Source of the DNA: an uncultured Clostridia bacterium
Lineage (GTDB): Bacteria; Bacillota; Clostridia; Christensenellales; UBA1242
Direction of reading: 5' to 3'
DNA: 10,994 nt
Assembly: GCA_947589615.1 (NCBI GenBank)
Contig: CANQBU010000035.1
Coordinates: 1-10,994, forward strand
The notes below the pieces were generated by a model. The model searched no databases. It was not told the DNA's origin and was given only the letters and a program-made list of their open reading frames with translations. Below are positions 5,866-10,994 of the stretch, one piece after another (the first letter of the stretch is position 1; each line of letters begins with the position of its first letter). The position numbers were made by a program, and so were the translations under genes.

Positions 5866-6687
5866 CTATTCTCCCAGTTGAGGGGCTTTTCCTTCTTCCT
5901 GATCTGGAATGTCAAGAAAACTATAGTCTGGCTCTGGGCCATATATTTTGCTATAAATTTCTTGCATTTCCTCTGTTGTTGTTCCTTTTTCAATTAAACC
6001 ATCGCAACATCTGCCTGTGAAATCGATAAAGTCAATAATAATATCTGATGATTGACTTGAAATTGCGAGAATTTTTTCACGCTTTTCGTTTGGAGGATTT
6101 TTAATATTTATCAAATCGCAGAAATCGTATGTTCGAGGAAGATATTTTATCTTGTTATCATAATCTTCGACTACAGCGTTAATTTCTATAAGTTTGTTTA
6201 CGAGAACTATTTTCTCTTCTTTTGTCAAAGAGGTTTCTCCCTTATTTGTATCAAATGATTTTTTTAATTGCTCATAATCTCTTTTTGCATTGTCTATATA
6301 AGCAATAAGATCGGCTAAAAGTCTTTCTGAGATTGCTACGCCTAGTCCAGCCTCGGCATGGTTGTTTTTCATTATACTGTCATTAAGTTTTAAAGTCTGT
6401 TTTTTGATTTCATCTAGTAAACCATAGAATTTTTTGATATTCTTTTTTTTAATAACAGCGAAGAAGATGTCATCTGAATTTGAGTTGATGGCGTAGTTTG
6501 CTTCTTGGACTTCATGTAATTCTTGACAAGACAAATTTTTTTTGTCACAATATTTATAAATCAAAGAAAGATTTTCTAAGATACTTGTAAATGCCGAATC
6601 AATCATGTCTCGATCTTCCCCATCGATAGTTTTGCGCAACTTTTCAATTTTAGAAACAAGTTTTTTATAGTGTCTGGAATTATACAT
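5866..6687 (-). CDS. All-helical protein of unknown function
   Basis: The 273-residue protein is not recognised. It is rich in Lys, Glu, Asp, Ile and Leu, and reads as helical throughout, with coiled-coil-like stretches around 5-40 and 122-150 (ERLLADLIAYIDNAKRDYEQLKK). The C-terminal 25 residues are acidic and Pro-rich (GPEPDYSFLDIPDQEEG), probably disordered. There is no signal peptide or membrane segment and no obvious enzyme motif; a few cysteines (for example CDKKNLSC, 47-54, and RCCDG, about 230-234) are not arranged like a known metal site. The start at ATG 6687 is supported by AAAGGAG 5 bases upstream and a consensus promoter. It is divergent from radC and lies upstream of the repeat-protein gene on the same strand, so the two may share transcripts and a process. 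Confidence 0.75.
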   Translation of the reverse strand: MYNSRHYKKLVSKIEKLRKTIDGEDRDMIDSAFTSILENLSLIYKYCDKKNLSCQELHEVQEANYAINSNSDDIFFAVIKKKNIKKFYGLLDEIKKQTLKLNDSIMKNNHAEAGLGVAISERLLADLIAYIDNAKRDYEQLKKSFDTNKGETSLTKEEKIVLVNKLIEINAVVEDYDNKIKYLPRTYDFCDLINIKNPPNEKREKILAISSQSSDIIIDFIDFTGRCCDGLIEKGTTTEEMQEIYSKIYGPEPDYSFLDIPDQEEGKAPQLGE

Positions 6688-6710
6688 AACCTCTCCTTTA
6701 AATTACTTTT

Positions 6711-6739
6711 ATTATAGCACAAAGAGACTGGCGGGTCAA
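6711..6739 (-). promoter_or_regulatory. Promoter of the all-helical protein gene
   Basis: On the minus strand TTGACC (6739-6734), a 17-base spacer, TATAAT (6716-6711) preceded by TGC (extended -10). The expected start is about 17 nt before ATG 6687. Confidence 0.75.
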
Positions 6740-6808
6740 TGGGATTTTAAATTTTTCTATATCTTAAAATGTCTTTTAGAAAATCTTTGGTTAAAAAACA
6801 ATATTTCA

Positions 6809-6838
6809 TTGACAAAGCAAATTAAATTTTGTTAAAAT
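6809..6838 (+). promoter_or_regulatory. Promoter of the radC-phosphoribosyltransferase-iscR operon
   Basis: TTGACA (6809-6814), an 18-base spacer, TAAAAT (6833-6838). The expected start is near 6845, about 15 nt before ATG 6860; GAGG (6851-6854) is the ribosome-binding site. Confidence 0.65.
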
Positions 6839-6859
6839 TTTTATATAAGTGAGGTTGAA

Positions 6860-7609
6860 ATGTCAGATGAGATAAAACATGACGGGCATAGGCAAAGACT
6901 TCTTGAAATGGTTTACAATGTGGGCTTAAATGGTCTTGATATGGTTCAAGCTACCGAGTTTGTTTTGTGTTATATTTTTCCGCGTGGAGATGTTTATCCT
7001 GTTGCTCATCGCCTTGTTGATAAATTTAAAACCTTTTCCAATATGGTTGACGCAAACCTCAATGACATTGCAGCAGTTAAGGGCATGGGTGAGGCGTCGG
7101 CAAAGAAACTTAAATGCTTGGTTAAGGTTTTCGACCTTTATACGGCGTGCAAAGCAGTTGGCCTTAAAGCACGCACCACCACTTATGGGGAAATTTATTC
7201 CTATATTGAAAATCTTTTAAGATATAAAAACAATGAGGAATTTTACATACTTGGTTTTAACAATCTTGGAGTGTTTTTGGGGGATAGATGTATTGCAAAG
7301 GGAAGCGGGCGAACGGTTGGCGTAGATATTAAGGACATAAGCAATTTTATGACCTCCTATAATGCGGCGAGTGCGATACTTGTGCATAATCACCCCAATT
7401 CAACCTGCCGTGCATCTGAACGGGATATTGAGTCGCATCAGCAAATAAATAATCTTTTCAATTTTGCAGGCTTGACATTAATGGATAATTTAGTTGTGGG
7501 TTTAGACGGCATTTATTCGATAAAAGAACGCCAACTGCGAAAGGTTTTTGACGAGAGCCAACTCTTGAAGAATATCACCGCTAATTCCCAAAAAAATGAG
7601 GAAAATTAA
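6860..7609 (+). CDS. radC: RadC-family JAMM/JAB-domain protein
   Basis: The 249-residue protein has the RadC layout. An N-terminal helical region contains a helix-hairpin-helix-like IAAVKGMGEASAKKLK (70-85). A JAMM metalloprotease-fold domain follows, with Glu127 (EEFYILGF), HNHP (176-179) and S-x2-D (Ser186, Asp189), so the putative zinc ligands His176, His178 and Asp189 are all present. The usual LDH(I/V)I(I/V)G segment appears as LMDNLVVG (207-214). RadC was named for DNA repair, but its biochemical role is unsettled, and related proteins are frequent in accessory regions. The start at ATG 6860 has GAGG 5 bases upstream. Its stop codon overlaps the AAAGGAG of the next gene (7608-7614), so the two are co-transcribed. 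Confidence 0.9.
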   Translation: MSDEIKHDGHRQRLLEMVYNVGLNGLDMVQATEFVLCYIFPRGDVYPVAHRLVDKFKTFSNMVDANLNDIAAVKGMGEASAKKLKCLVKVFDLYTACKAVGLKARTTTYGEIYSYIENLLRYKNNEEFYILGFNNLGVFLGDRCIAKGSGRTVGVDIKDISNFMTSYNAASAILVHNHPNSTCRASERDIESHQQINNLFNFAGLTLMDNLVVGLDGIYSIKERQLRKVFDESQLLKNITANSQKNEEN

Positions 7610-7620
7610 AGGAGAAAGAA

Positions 7621-8193
7621 ATGGAAGAATATGTTTTAAAATTTTTGGATATTGAAAGAAGGTTGCCCCTTGCAAAGACTCCGGGCGGAGTGACCATTGC
7701 TGGCTTCAACCCTGTCGGCGATATGGAAGTGCTTGAAAAATCGGCACTTGACCTTGCTAGGCAATTAAAGGATAGTGGCACAAAATGCGATATAATTCTC
7801 ACCACTGAACTAAAGGGGATTCCAATTGCGCAGGAACTTGCTCGCCTTTTAAAAGTAGATTATGTATGCCTTAGAAAAGAGGCAAAATGCTATATGGTAA
7901 ACGCAAGGCAGACTGAGGGAGAAAGCATAACTTCAGGTAAGACCAATTATTTCATTTCGGAGATTGATGAAAACAAGTTGAAGGGGAAAAATGTTGTTTT
8001 TGCCGATGATGTGTTTTCGACAGGCTCGACTTTTATTTCCATTTTAAAATATGCCCAAAAAGCGGGCTTTACAATTTCATGCTGTGCCGCTATTTTAAAG
8101 GAAGACACTTTTGAATGGGAGAAAAACAATAAAACGGGCTTTTTATTCAATGGAGTAAAGGTTTTCTATTGCGGATTTTTGCCTTTGCAATAG
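7621..8193 (+). CDS. Purine-type phosphoribosyltransferase (Apt/Xpt-like)
   Basis: The 190-residue protein is a type I phosphoribosyltransferase. The PRPP-binding loop is VVFADDVFSTGST (125-137), fitting the family pattern of two acidic residues followed by TGST. TTELKGIPIAQELA (61-74) is the PPi-loop region, and RKEAKCYM (85-92) matches the RK..K.YM segment of adenine/xanthine phosphoribosyltransferases. Its expected reaction is purine base plus PRPP to nucleotide plus pyrophosphate, in cytosolic salvage, though the base cannot be told from sequence and a regulatory PRPP-binding role is possible. A short hood region at the N-terminus (1-35) and a cysteine pair (154-155) are visible. AAAGGAG lies 6 bases before ATG; the gene follows radC by 11 bases and precedes iscR by 19, so it is the middle gene of an operon. 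Confidence 0.85.
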   Translation: MEEYVLKFLDIERRLPLAKTPGGVTIAGFNPVGDMEVLEKSALDLARQLKDSGTKCDIILTTELKGIPIAQELARLLKVDYVCLRKEAKCYMVNARQTEGESITSGKTNYFISEIDENKLKGKNVVFADDVFSTGSTFISILKYAQKAGFTISCCAAILKEDTFEWEKNNKTGFLFNGVKVFYCGFLPLQ

Positions 8194-8212
8194 GGCGAAT
8201 AAGAGGAAAATT

Positions 8213-8608
8213 ATGAATATTTCATCAAAGGGCAGATATGCTTTAATGCTTATGACCGACATTGCCAAAAATGAAGGCATAAATTCCATTTCGGCAATTG
8301 CTCAAAGACAAAATTTATCGGTCAAATATTTGGAGCAAATTGTTTCCCGTCTTATAAAGTCGGGGTTGCTTAATGCCGTCCGTGGTCACAAGGGAGGCTA
8401 TACTCTTTCAAAGAAGGCGGAAGAAATTTCGCTTAAAGATATATTGATGGCGACGGGCGATGCAGGGCCAATAATTGAATGCTTAAATGGAAAGTGTGCA
8501 AGAAAAGAGGAATGTGACACTTATGATATCGGAAATAAACTTAATAATCTTATATCCTCATATCTTGAAAGCATATCTTTAAAAGATTTAATAGAAAAAA
8601 ATTTTTAG
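8213..8608 (+). CDS. iscR: IscR-like Rrf2-family Fe-S cluster regulator
   Basis: The 131-residue Rrf2 protein starts MNISSKGRYALMLM. It has a winged helix-turn-helix (about 25-66) with the family segment LSVKYLEQIVSRL and wing VRGHKGGYTLSK, then a dimer helix. Cys90, Cys95 and Cys101 (C-x4-C-x5-C) correspond to the three [2Fe-2S] cysteines of IscR, which separates it from cluster-free relatives such as CymR. The residue three after the last cysteine, His107 in E. coli IscR, is Tyr104 here. Its likely role is sensing Fe-S status and controlling nifSU next door, where an IscR-type palindrome sits at the promoter. AGAGG lies 6 bases upstream of ATG. It appears to be the last gene of the operon from 6860; no terminator separates it from nifS. 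Confidence 0.88.
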   Translation: MNISSKGRYALMLMTDIAKNEGINSISAIAQRQNLSVKYLEQIVSRLIKSGLLNAVRGHKGGYTLSKKAEEISLKDILMATGDAGPIIECLNGKCARKEECDTYDIGNKLNNLISSYLESISLKDLIEKNF

Positions 8609-8628
8609 TCAATAATTATAAAAAACAA

Positions 8629-8657
8629 TTGACAAGGGATAAATAAAAAGATATAAT
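8629..8657 (+). promoter_or_regulatory. Consensus promoter of nifSU
   Basis: TTGACA (8629-8634), 17 bases, TATAAT (8652-8657): a full-consensus sigma-A promoter. The expected start is about 8664. The ribosome-binding site AGGAG (8677-8681) is 5 bases before ATG 8687. A promoter this strong would normally need repression. Confidence 0.88.
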
Positions 8658-8664
8658 CAATTCA

Positions 8665-8677
8665 TACTAATTTAGTA
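8665..8677 (+). promoter_or_regulatory. IscR-type operator palindrome
   Basis: TACTAATTTAGTA is a perfect 13-base inverted repeat (6+1+6). It contains ACTAATTTAGT, which fits the ACTRWWWYAGT core of the E. coli type-1 IscR site as I know it. It begins at the predicted transcription start of nifSU and ends at the ribosome-binding site, so a bound regulator would block the promoter. The gene for an IscR-like protein lies directly upstream. Confidence 0.75.
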
Positions 8678-8686
8678 GGAGTTAAA

Positions 8687-9877
8687 ATGAAGACAATTTA
8701 TTTGGATAATGCAGGAACTACTCAGATGTCTCCCGAAGTTAAAAAGGCAATGTTGCCCTTTTTTGACGAGGAATATGGGAACGCAAGCAGTTTGCATTTT
8801 TTAGGTCAGAAGGCAAGGGAAAGACTGGAGGAGGCAAGAGCGGATATTGCAAAGTGCCTCAACTGTTTGCCGGAAGAGATTTTTTTCACATCTGGCGGAA
8901 GTGAAAGCGATAATTGGGCAATCACTTCTGCTTGCCGTGAGGGTGAAAGAAAGGGAAAAAAACATATAATTACTTCGGCGTTTGAACATCACGCCGTTTT
9001 AAACACTGTAAAAAGGTTTGAAAGGGAAGGCTTTCGCGTGACATATTTGCCTGTTTATGAAAATGGCATCGTCAAGGTGGAGGACTTGCAAAATGCACTC
9101 ACCGATGATACGGCGCTTGTTACAATCATGTTTGCAAACAATGAAATTGGGACAATCCAACCTATAGAGGAAATCGGAAAGATTTGCAAGGAAAAGGGGG
9201 TTTTGTTCCACTGTGATGCGGTGCAAGCGGTTGGGCATGTGGAGGTTGACCTTCAAAAACTGCCTGTCGATATGCTTTCCATTTCGGCACATAAATTTCA
9301 TGGGCCAAAAGGCGTGGGCGTTTTGTTTAAGCGAAAAGGCAAGCGAATTGAAAGCTTTATTTTAGGCGGAACACAGGAGATGAATAAGCGTGCGGGAACT
9401 GAGAATGTTGCGGGCTGTGTAGGTATGGCTGTTGCCCTTAAGGAGGCTTGCAAAAATTTAAAAGAGAATAACGAGCATGAAAAGAGACTAAGAGACAAAC
9501 TTTTTGATGAGCTTTCAAAAATACCTCATTCAAGGATAAATGGGGACAGGATAAATCGCCTGCCAAATAACTTTAATATGAGTTTTGAAGGTATTGAAGG
9601 CGAGGGACTTATATTGCTTTTAAGCGATAGTGGAATTTGTTCATCGTCTGGCTCGGCTTGCACAAGCGGGTCACTTGACCCAAGTCATGTTTTGCTTTCA
9701 ATCGGTCTCATTCATGATGTTGCACATGGTAGTTTAAGATTGACTTTGAGTAGGTTTACCACAGAGGAGGAGATTGACTTTACAATAAAGGAAGTAAAGA
9801 GGATTGTAGAATATTTGAGGAGTTTTAGTCCGCTTTGGAAAGATTATGAAAAGGGGGTAAAAAAGCATGTTATATAA
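8687..9877 (+). CDS. nifS: Cysteine desulfurase (NifS/IscS type, group I)
   Basis: The 396-residue PLP enzyme converts cysteine to alanine and delivers persulfide sulfur for Fe-S clusters and other thio-compounds. Visible landmarks are IYLDNAGTT (4-12), SGGSESDN (69-76), His101/His102 (FEHHAVL, PLP-stacking region), HCDAVQ (176-180, Asp177 and Gln180) and the PLP lysine Lys203 in SAHKFHGPKG. The active-site loop SGSACTSGS (321-329) carries Cys325 as the persulfide cysteine, and GSLRLTLSRF follows (348-357). The length and C-SG loop are those of group I enzymes that work with a NifU/IscU scaffold. It starts at ATG 8687 behind AGGAG. The last 11 bases overlap the start of nifU, so the two are translationally coupled. 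Control is probably by the IscR-like protein through the palindrome at 8665-8677. Confidence 0.95.
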   Translation: MKTIYLDNAGTTQMSPEVKKAMLPFFDEEYGNASSLHFLGQKARERLEEARADIAKCLNCLPEEIFFTSGGSESDNWAITSACREGERKGKKHIITSAFEHHAVLNTVKRFEREGFRVTYLPVYENGIVKVEDLQNALTDDTALVTIMFANNEIGTIQPIEEIGKICKEKGVLFHCDAVQAVGHVEVDLQKLPVDMLSISAHKFHGPKGVGVLFKRKGKRIESFILGGTQEMNKRAGTENVAGCVGMAVALKEACKNLKENNEHEKRLRDKLFDELSKIPHSRINGDRINRLPNNFNMSFEGIEGEGLILLLSDSGICSSSGSACTSGSLDPSHVLLSIGLIHDVAHGSLRLTLSRFTTEEEIDFTIKEVKRIVEYLRSFSPLWKDYEKGVKKHVI

Positions 9878-10304
9878 CGAAAAGGTTATGGACCACTTCA
9901 GAAATCCGCGTAATGTTGGGGAAATTGAAGACGCTGACGGTGTTGGCGAAGTGGGTAATGCGAAGTGCGGTGATATAATGAAGATGTGGATAAAGGTCGA
10001 CAAGGAAAAGATGATAATTGAAGATGTCAAGTTTATGACCTTTGGCTGCGGAAGTGCGATTGCCACAAGTTCGATTGCCACTGAGATGATAAAAGGCCAA
10101 CCTGTTGAAAAAGCACTCGAACTTTCAAACAAGGCGGTTGTCGAGGCTTTGGGCGGTCTTCCCGCATATAAACTGCATTGTTCAGTTCTTGCTGAAGAGG
10201 CTGTCAAGGCGGCAGTAAAAGATTTCTATGACAAAAATGGCATAGAATATGACAAAGAAAAATTCAAGCCAGGTTTTCATGGCGGCGAAGAGGAGGTGTC
10301 TTAG
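9867..10304 (+). CDS. nifU: Fe-S cluster scaffold protein NifU/IscU
   Basis: The 145-residue protein equals the IscU-like N-terminal domain of NifU, without the [2Fe-2S] middle and C-terminal Nfu domains. It starts with LYNEKVMDHFRNPRNVG, the family signature. It holds the three scaffold cysteines: Cys34 in NAKCGD (with Asp36), Cys61 in FGCGSAIA and Cys105 in LHCSVLAE. It accepts sulfur from NifS and iron to assemble a cluster for transfer to apoproteins. It has a short C-terminal extension (KPGFHGGEEEVS). ATG 9867 lies inside the 3' end of nifS, with AAGGGGGT (9851-9858) as its ribosome-binding site. Its final codons and stop form the terminator hairpin at 10294-10315. Confidence 0.95.
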   Translation: MLYNEKVMDHFRNPRNVGEIEDADGVGEVGNAKCGDIMKMWIKVDKEKMIIEDVKFMTFGCGSAIATSSIATEMIKGQPVEKALELSNKAVVEALGGLPAYKLHCSVLAEEAVKAAVKDFYDKNGIEYDKEKFKPGFHGGEEEVS

Positions 10305-10315
10305 ACACCTTTTTT
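10294..10315 (+). terminator. nifSU terminator overlapping the nifU stop codon
   Basis: AGGTGTC (10294-10300) pairs with GACACCT (10304-10310) around a TTA loop, followed by T to 10315. The nifU stop TAG (10302-10304) spans the loop and the first base of the descending arm, so the last codons form the ascending arm. Confidence 0.88.
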
Positions 10316-10346
10316 GTCACATTCGTTTAGGTGTAATTAAAAGTGA

Positions 10347-10368
10347 GGGGGTATTATACCCCTTTTTT
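10347..10368 (+). terminator. Second terminator-like hairpin (repeat copy 1)
   Basis: GGGG, then GTATTATAC, then CCC(C) fold into a near-perfect GC-capped stem followed by six T (10363-10368). AAGTGA before it (10341-10346) and TCACTT after it (10370-10375) are also complementary, forming an outer stem that encloses the U-tract. Confidence 0.7.
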
Positions 10369-10455
10369 ATCACTTCGTTAAGCGGTATTGGAAAGAGAGC
10401 GATATTAAATGTTTTAAACATCACCTATTCGCTAGTCGCCAAGCGCTTGGGCTTG

Positions 10456-10477
10456 GGGGGTATTATACCCCTTTTTT
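10456..10477 (+). terminator. Third terminator-like hairpin (repeat copy 2)
   Basis: The 22 bases are identical to 10347-10368: G5, TATTATA, C4, T6. It points the same way as the two hairpins upstream, so any nifSU read-through meets three terminators in about 180 bases. Confidence 0.7.
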
Positions 10478-10563
10478 GTCACTTCGTTAAGCGGTATTGG
10501 AAAGAGAGTGATATAAATATTTCAAATATCATAAAATTCGTTAATCGTCCAACATCTGGTTGG

Positions 10564-10994
10564 TTAACTTTTGGGGAGGGAGAAACGCTTTTGCTTGCGT
10601 TTTAATTTCAGATGCCGCATATGCTCATGCCGCGAATAAAGTAGGTCGTTTTTCAACAATAACTTGCTGCGCTTAACTTTGTTTTTGAATATTGAGGCTT
10701 CCTTCATGAAATCACCTTCGCCGATTGTCTCAGTGACGGGTGCTGAGAAAATGAAACAATCCTTGTCAATCTGCGACACAATTTTTTTCATTTCACTAGA
10801 TTGCTCGTTTGGTAAAAGACATAAAAGAACGGACTTGTCCTTCTTTGAGAACATGCCTTCCGCTTTGAGCTTGGTTATTCCTCGATGATAACGCTTTAGT
10901 AATGCGTCTGCAATTACTTCATCATTGTCGCAAATAATGTAATGAGCGACAACCCGCTTTGACCCATCAAGGACAAGATTTGTTGCCATAGAAT
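10564..10994 (-). CDS. C-terminal part of a YitT-family protein (DUF2179 domain), 5' end outside the window
   Basis: The frame stays open through the window edge, so the Met at 10989 is almost certainly internal. The visible 140-odd residues match the cytosolic DUF2179 domain that follows the membrane part of YitT proteins. There is a strand-helix start LVLDGSKRVVAHYIICDNDEVI, then KRYHRGITKLKAEGMFSKKD, a VLLCLL strand, a helix MKKIVSQIDKDCFIF, and the closing TETIGEGDF in place of the usual GxGF. The membrane segments must lie beyond 10994. After the domain comes an unusual basic tail of about 45 residues (many Lys, Arg and His). No U-tract hairpin is seen downstream on this strand. YitT proteins have no settled function. 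Confidence 0.8.
   Translation of the reverse strand, partial: SMATNLVLDGSKRVVAHYIICDNDEVIADALLKRYHRGITKLKAEGMFSKKDKSVLLCLLPNEQSSEMKKIVSQIDKDCFIFSAPVTETIGEGDFMKEASIFKNKVKRSKLLLKNDLLYSRHEHMRHLKLKRKQKRFSLPKS

Larger units (their letters stand above)
10294..10563 (+). repeat. Tandem array of diverged hairpin repeats between nifU and the YitT gene
   Basis: Copies 10347-10455 and 10456-10563 are related over about 109 bases. The first about 55 are nearly identical (hairpin, TCACTTCGTTAAGCGG, TATTGGAAAGAGAG) and the rest is diverged but alignable (ATTCGCTAGTCGCC against ATTCGTTAATCGTCC). The region 10294-10346 is a shorter, more diverged copy that keeps hairpin, T-tract, GTCACATTCGTTTAGG. A perfect palindrome CCAAGCGCTTGG (10439-10450) ends copy 1. 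This gap of about 260 bases between genes contains nothing else I can identify. Confidence 0.75.

Noticed and set aside
8593..8628. Possible terminator between iscR and nifS
   Set aside because: Only A and T runs are present with no GC-containing stem; read-through from iscR into nifS remains possible.
9734..10207. Minus-strand open frame of 157 codons opposite nifS/nifU
   Set aside because: It lies antisense to two clear, conserved genes and has no ribosome-binding site or recognisable domain.
10540..10568. GTTAA/CCAAC...GTTGG/TTAAC inverted repeat as a terminator for the YitT gene
   Set aside because: The stem has a 4-base bulge and is not followed by a convincing U-tract on the minus strand, so it was not annotated.
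10249..10605. Plus-strand open frame of 118 codons after nifU
   Set aside because: It starts inside nifU in another frame and runs through terminator hairpins and repeats. It has no promoter, ribosome-binding site or protein-like composition.

Overview
The window is AT-rich and gene-dense. It has clean Shine-Dalgarno sites, TTGACA/TATAAT-type promoters, U-tract hairpin terminators and standard stop usage. Together with the families present (YitT, RadC, PAP2, a short NifS/NifU pair, a lipobox lipoprotein, DUF4116 repeats) this points to a low-GC Bacillota genome, probably an uncultured Clostridia-like lineage. That placement is an inference. No rRNA, tRNA, CRISPR, insertion sequence or prophage gene is visible.

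Layout. Bases 1-96 are the tail of an unrecognised gene, closed by a bidirectional terminator. A small secreted beta-helix-like lipoprotein (162-854, minus) diverges from a cytosolic S41 peptidase-like protein (1133-2251, plus). A PAP2-type membrane phosphatase (2339-3043, minus) diverges from an iron-sulfur flavoprotein-like gene (3185-3772, plus) whose transcript is probably leaderless. Next comes an accessory block of three proteins of unknown role: a DUF4116 25-residue-repeat protein (3816-4778, plus), a 28-residue tandem-repeat protein (4947-5786, minus) and an all-helical protein (5866-6687, minus). The promoter of the 28-residue-repeat gene carries a run of nine C in its -35/-10 spacer, the hallmark of a phase-variable promoter; this is the most interesting signal in the window.

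From 6860 to 10304 the plus strand reads radC, a purine-type phosphoribosyltransferase and an IscR-like Rrf2 regulator, probably one transcript. A fresh strong promoter then drives the cysteine desulfurase nifS and the scaffold nifU. A 13-bp palindrome matching the E. coli IscR type-1 core sits at that promoter's start site, so the regulator very likely controls the nifSU pair: NifS supplies sulfur, NifU builds the cluster, and the regulator senses cluster supply. NifSU is followed by a tandem array of terminator-like hairpin repeats (10294-10563) and then the 3' end of a YitT-family gene entering on the minus strand (10564-10994).

Most promoters here lie so close to the start codon that predicted 5' leaders are only about 0 to 25 nt, with the ribosome-binding site almost at the transcript start.
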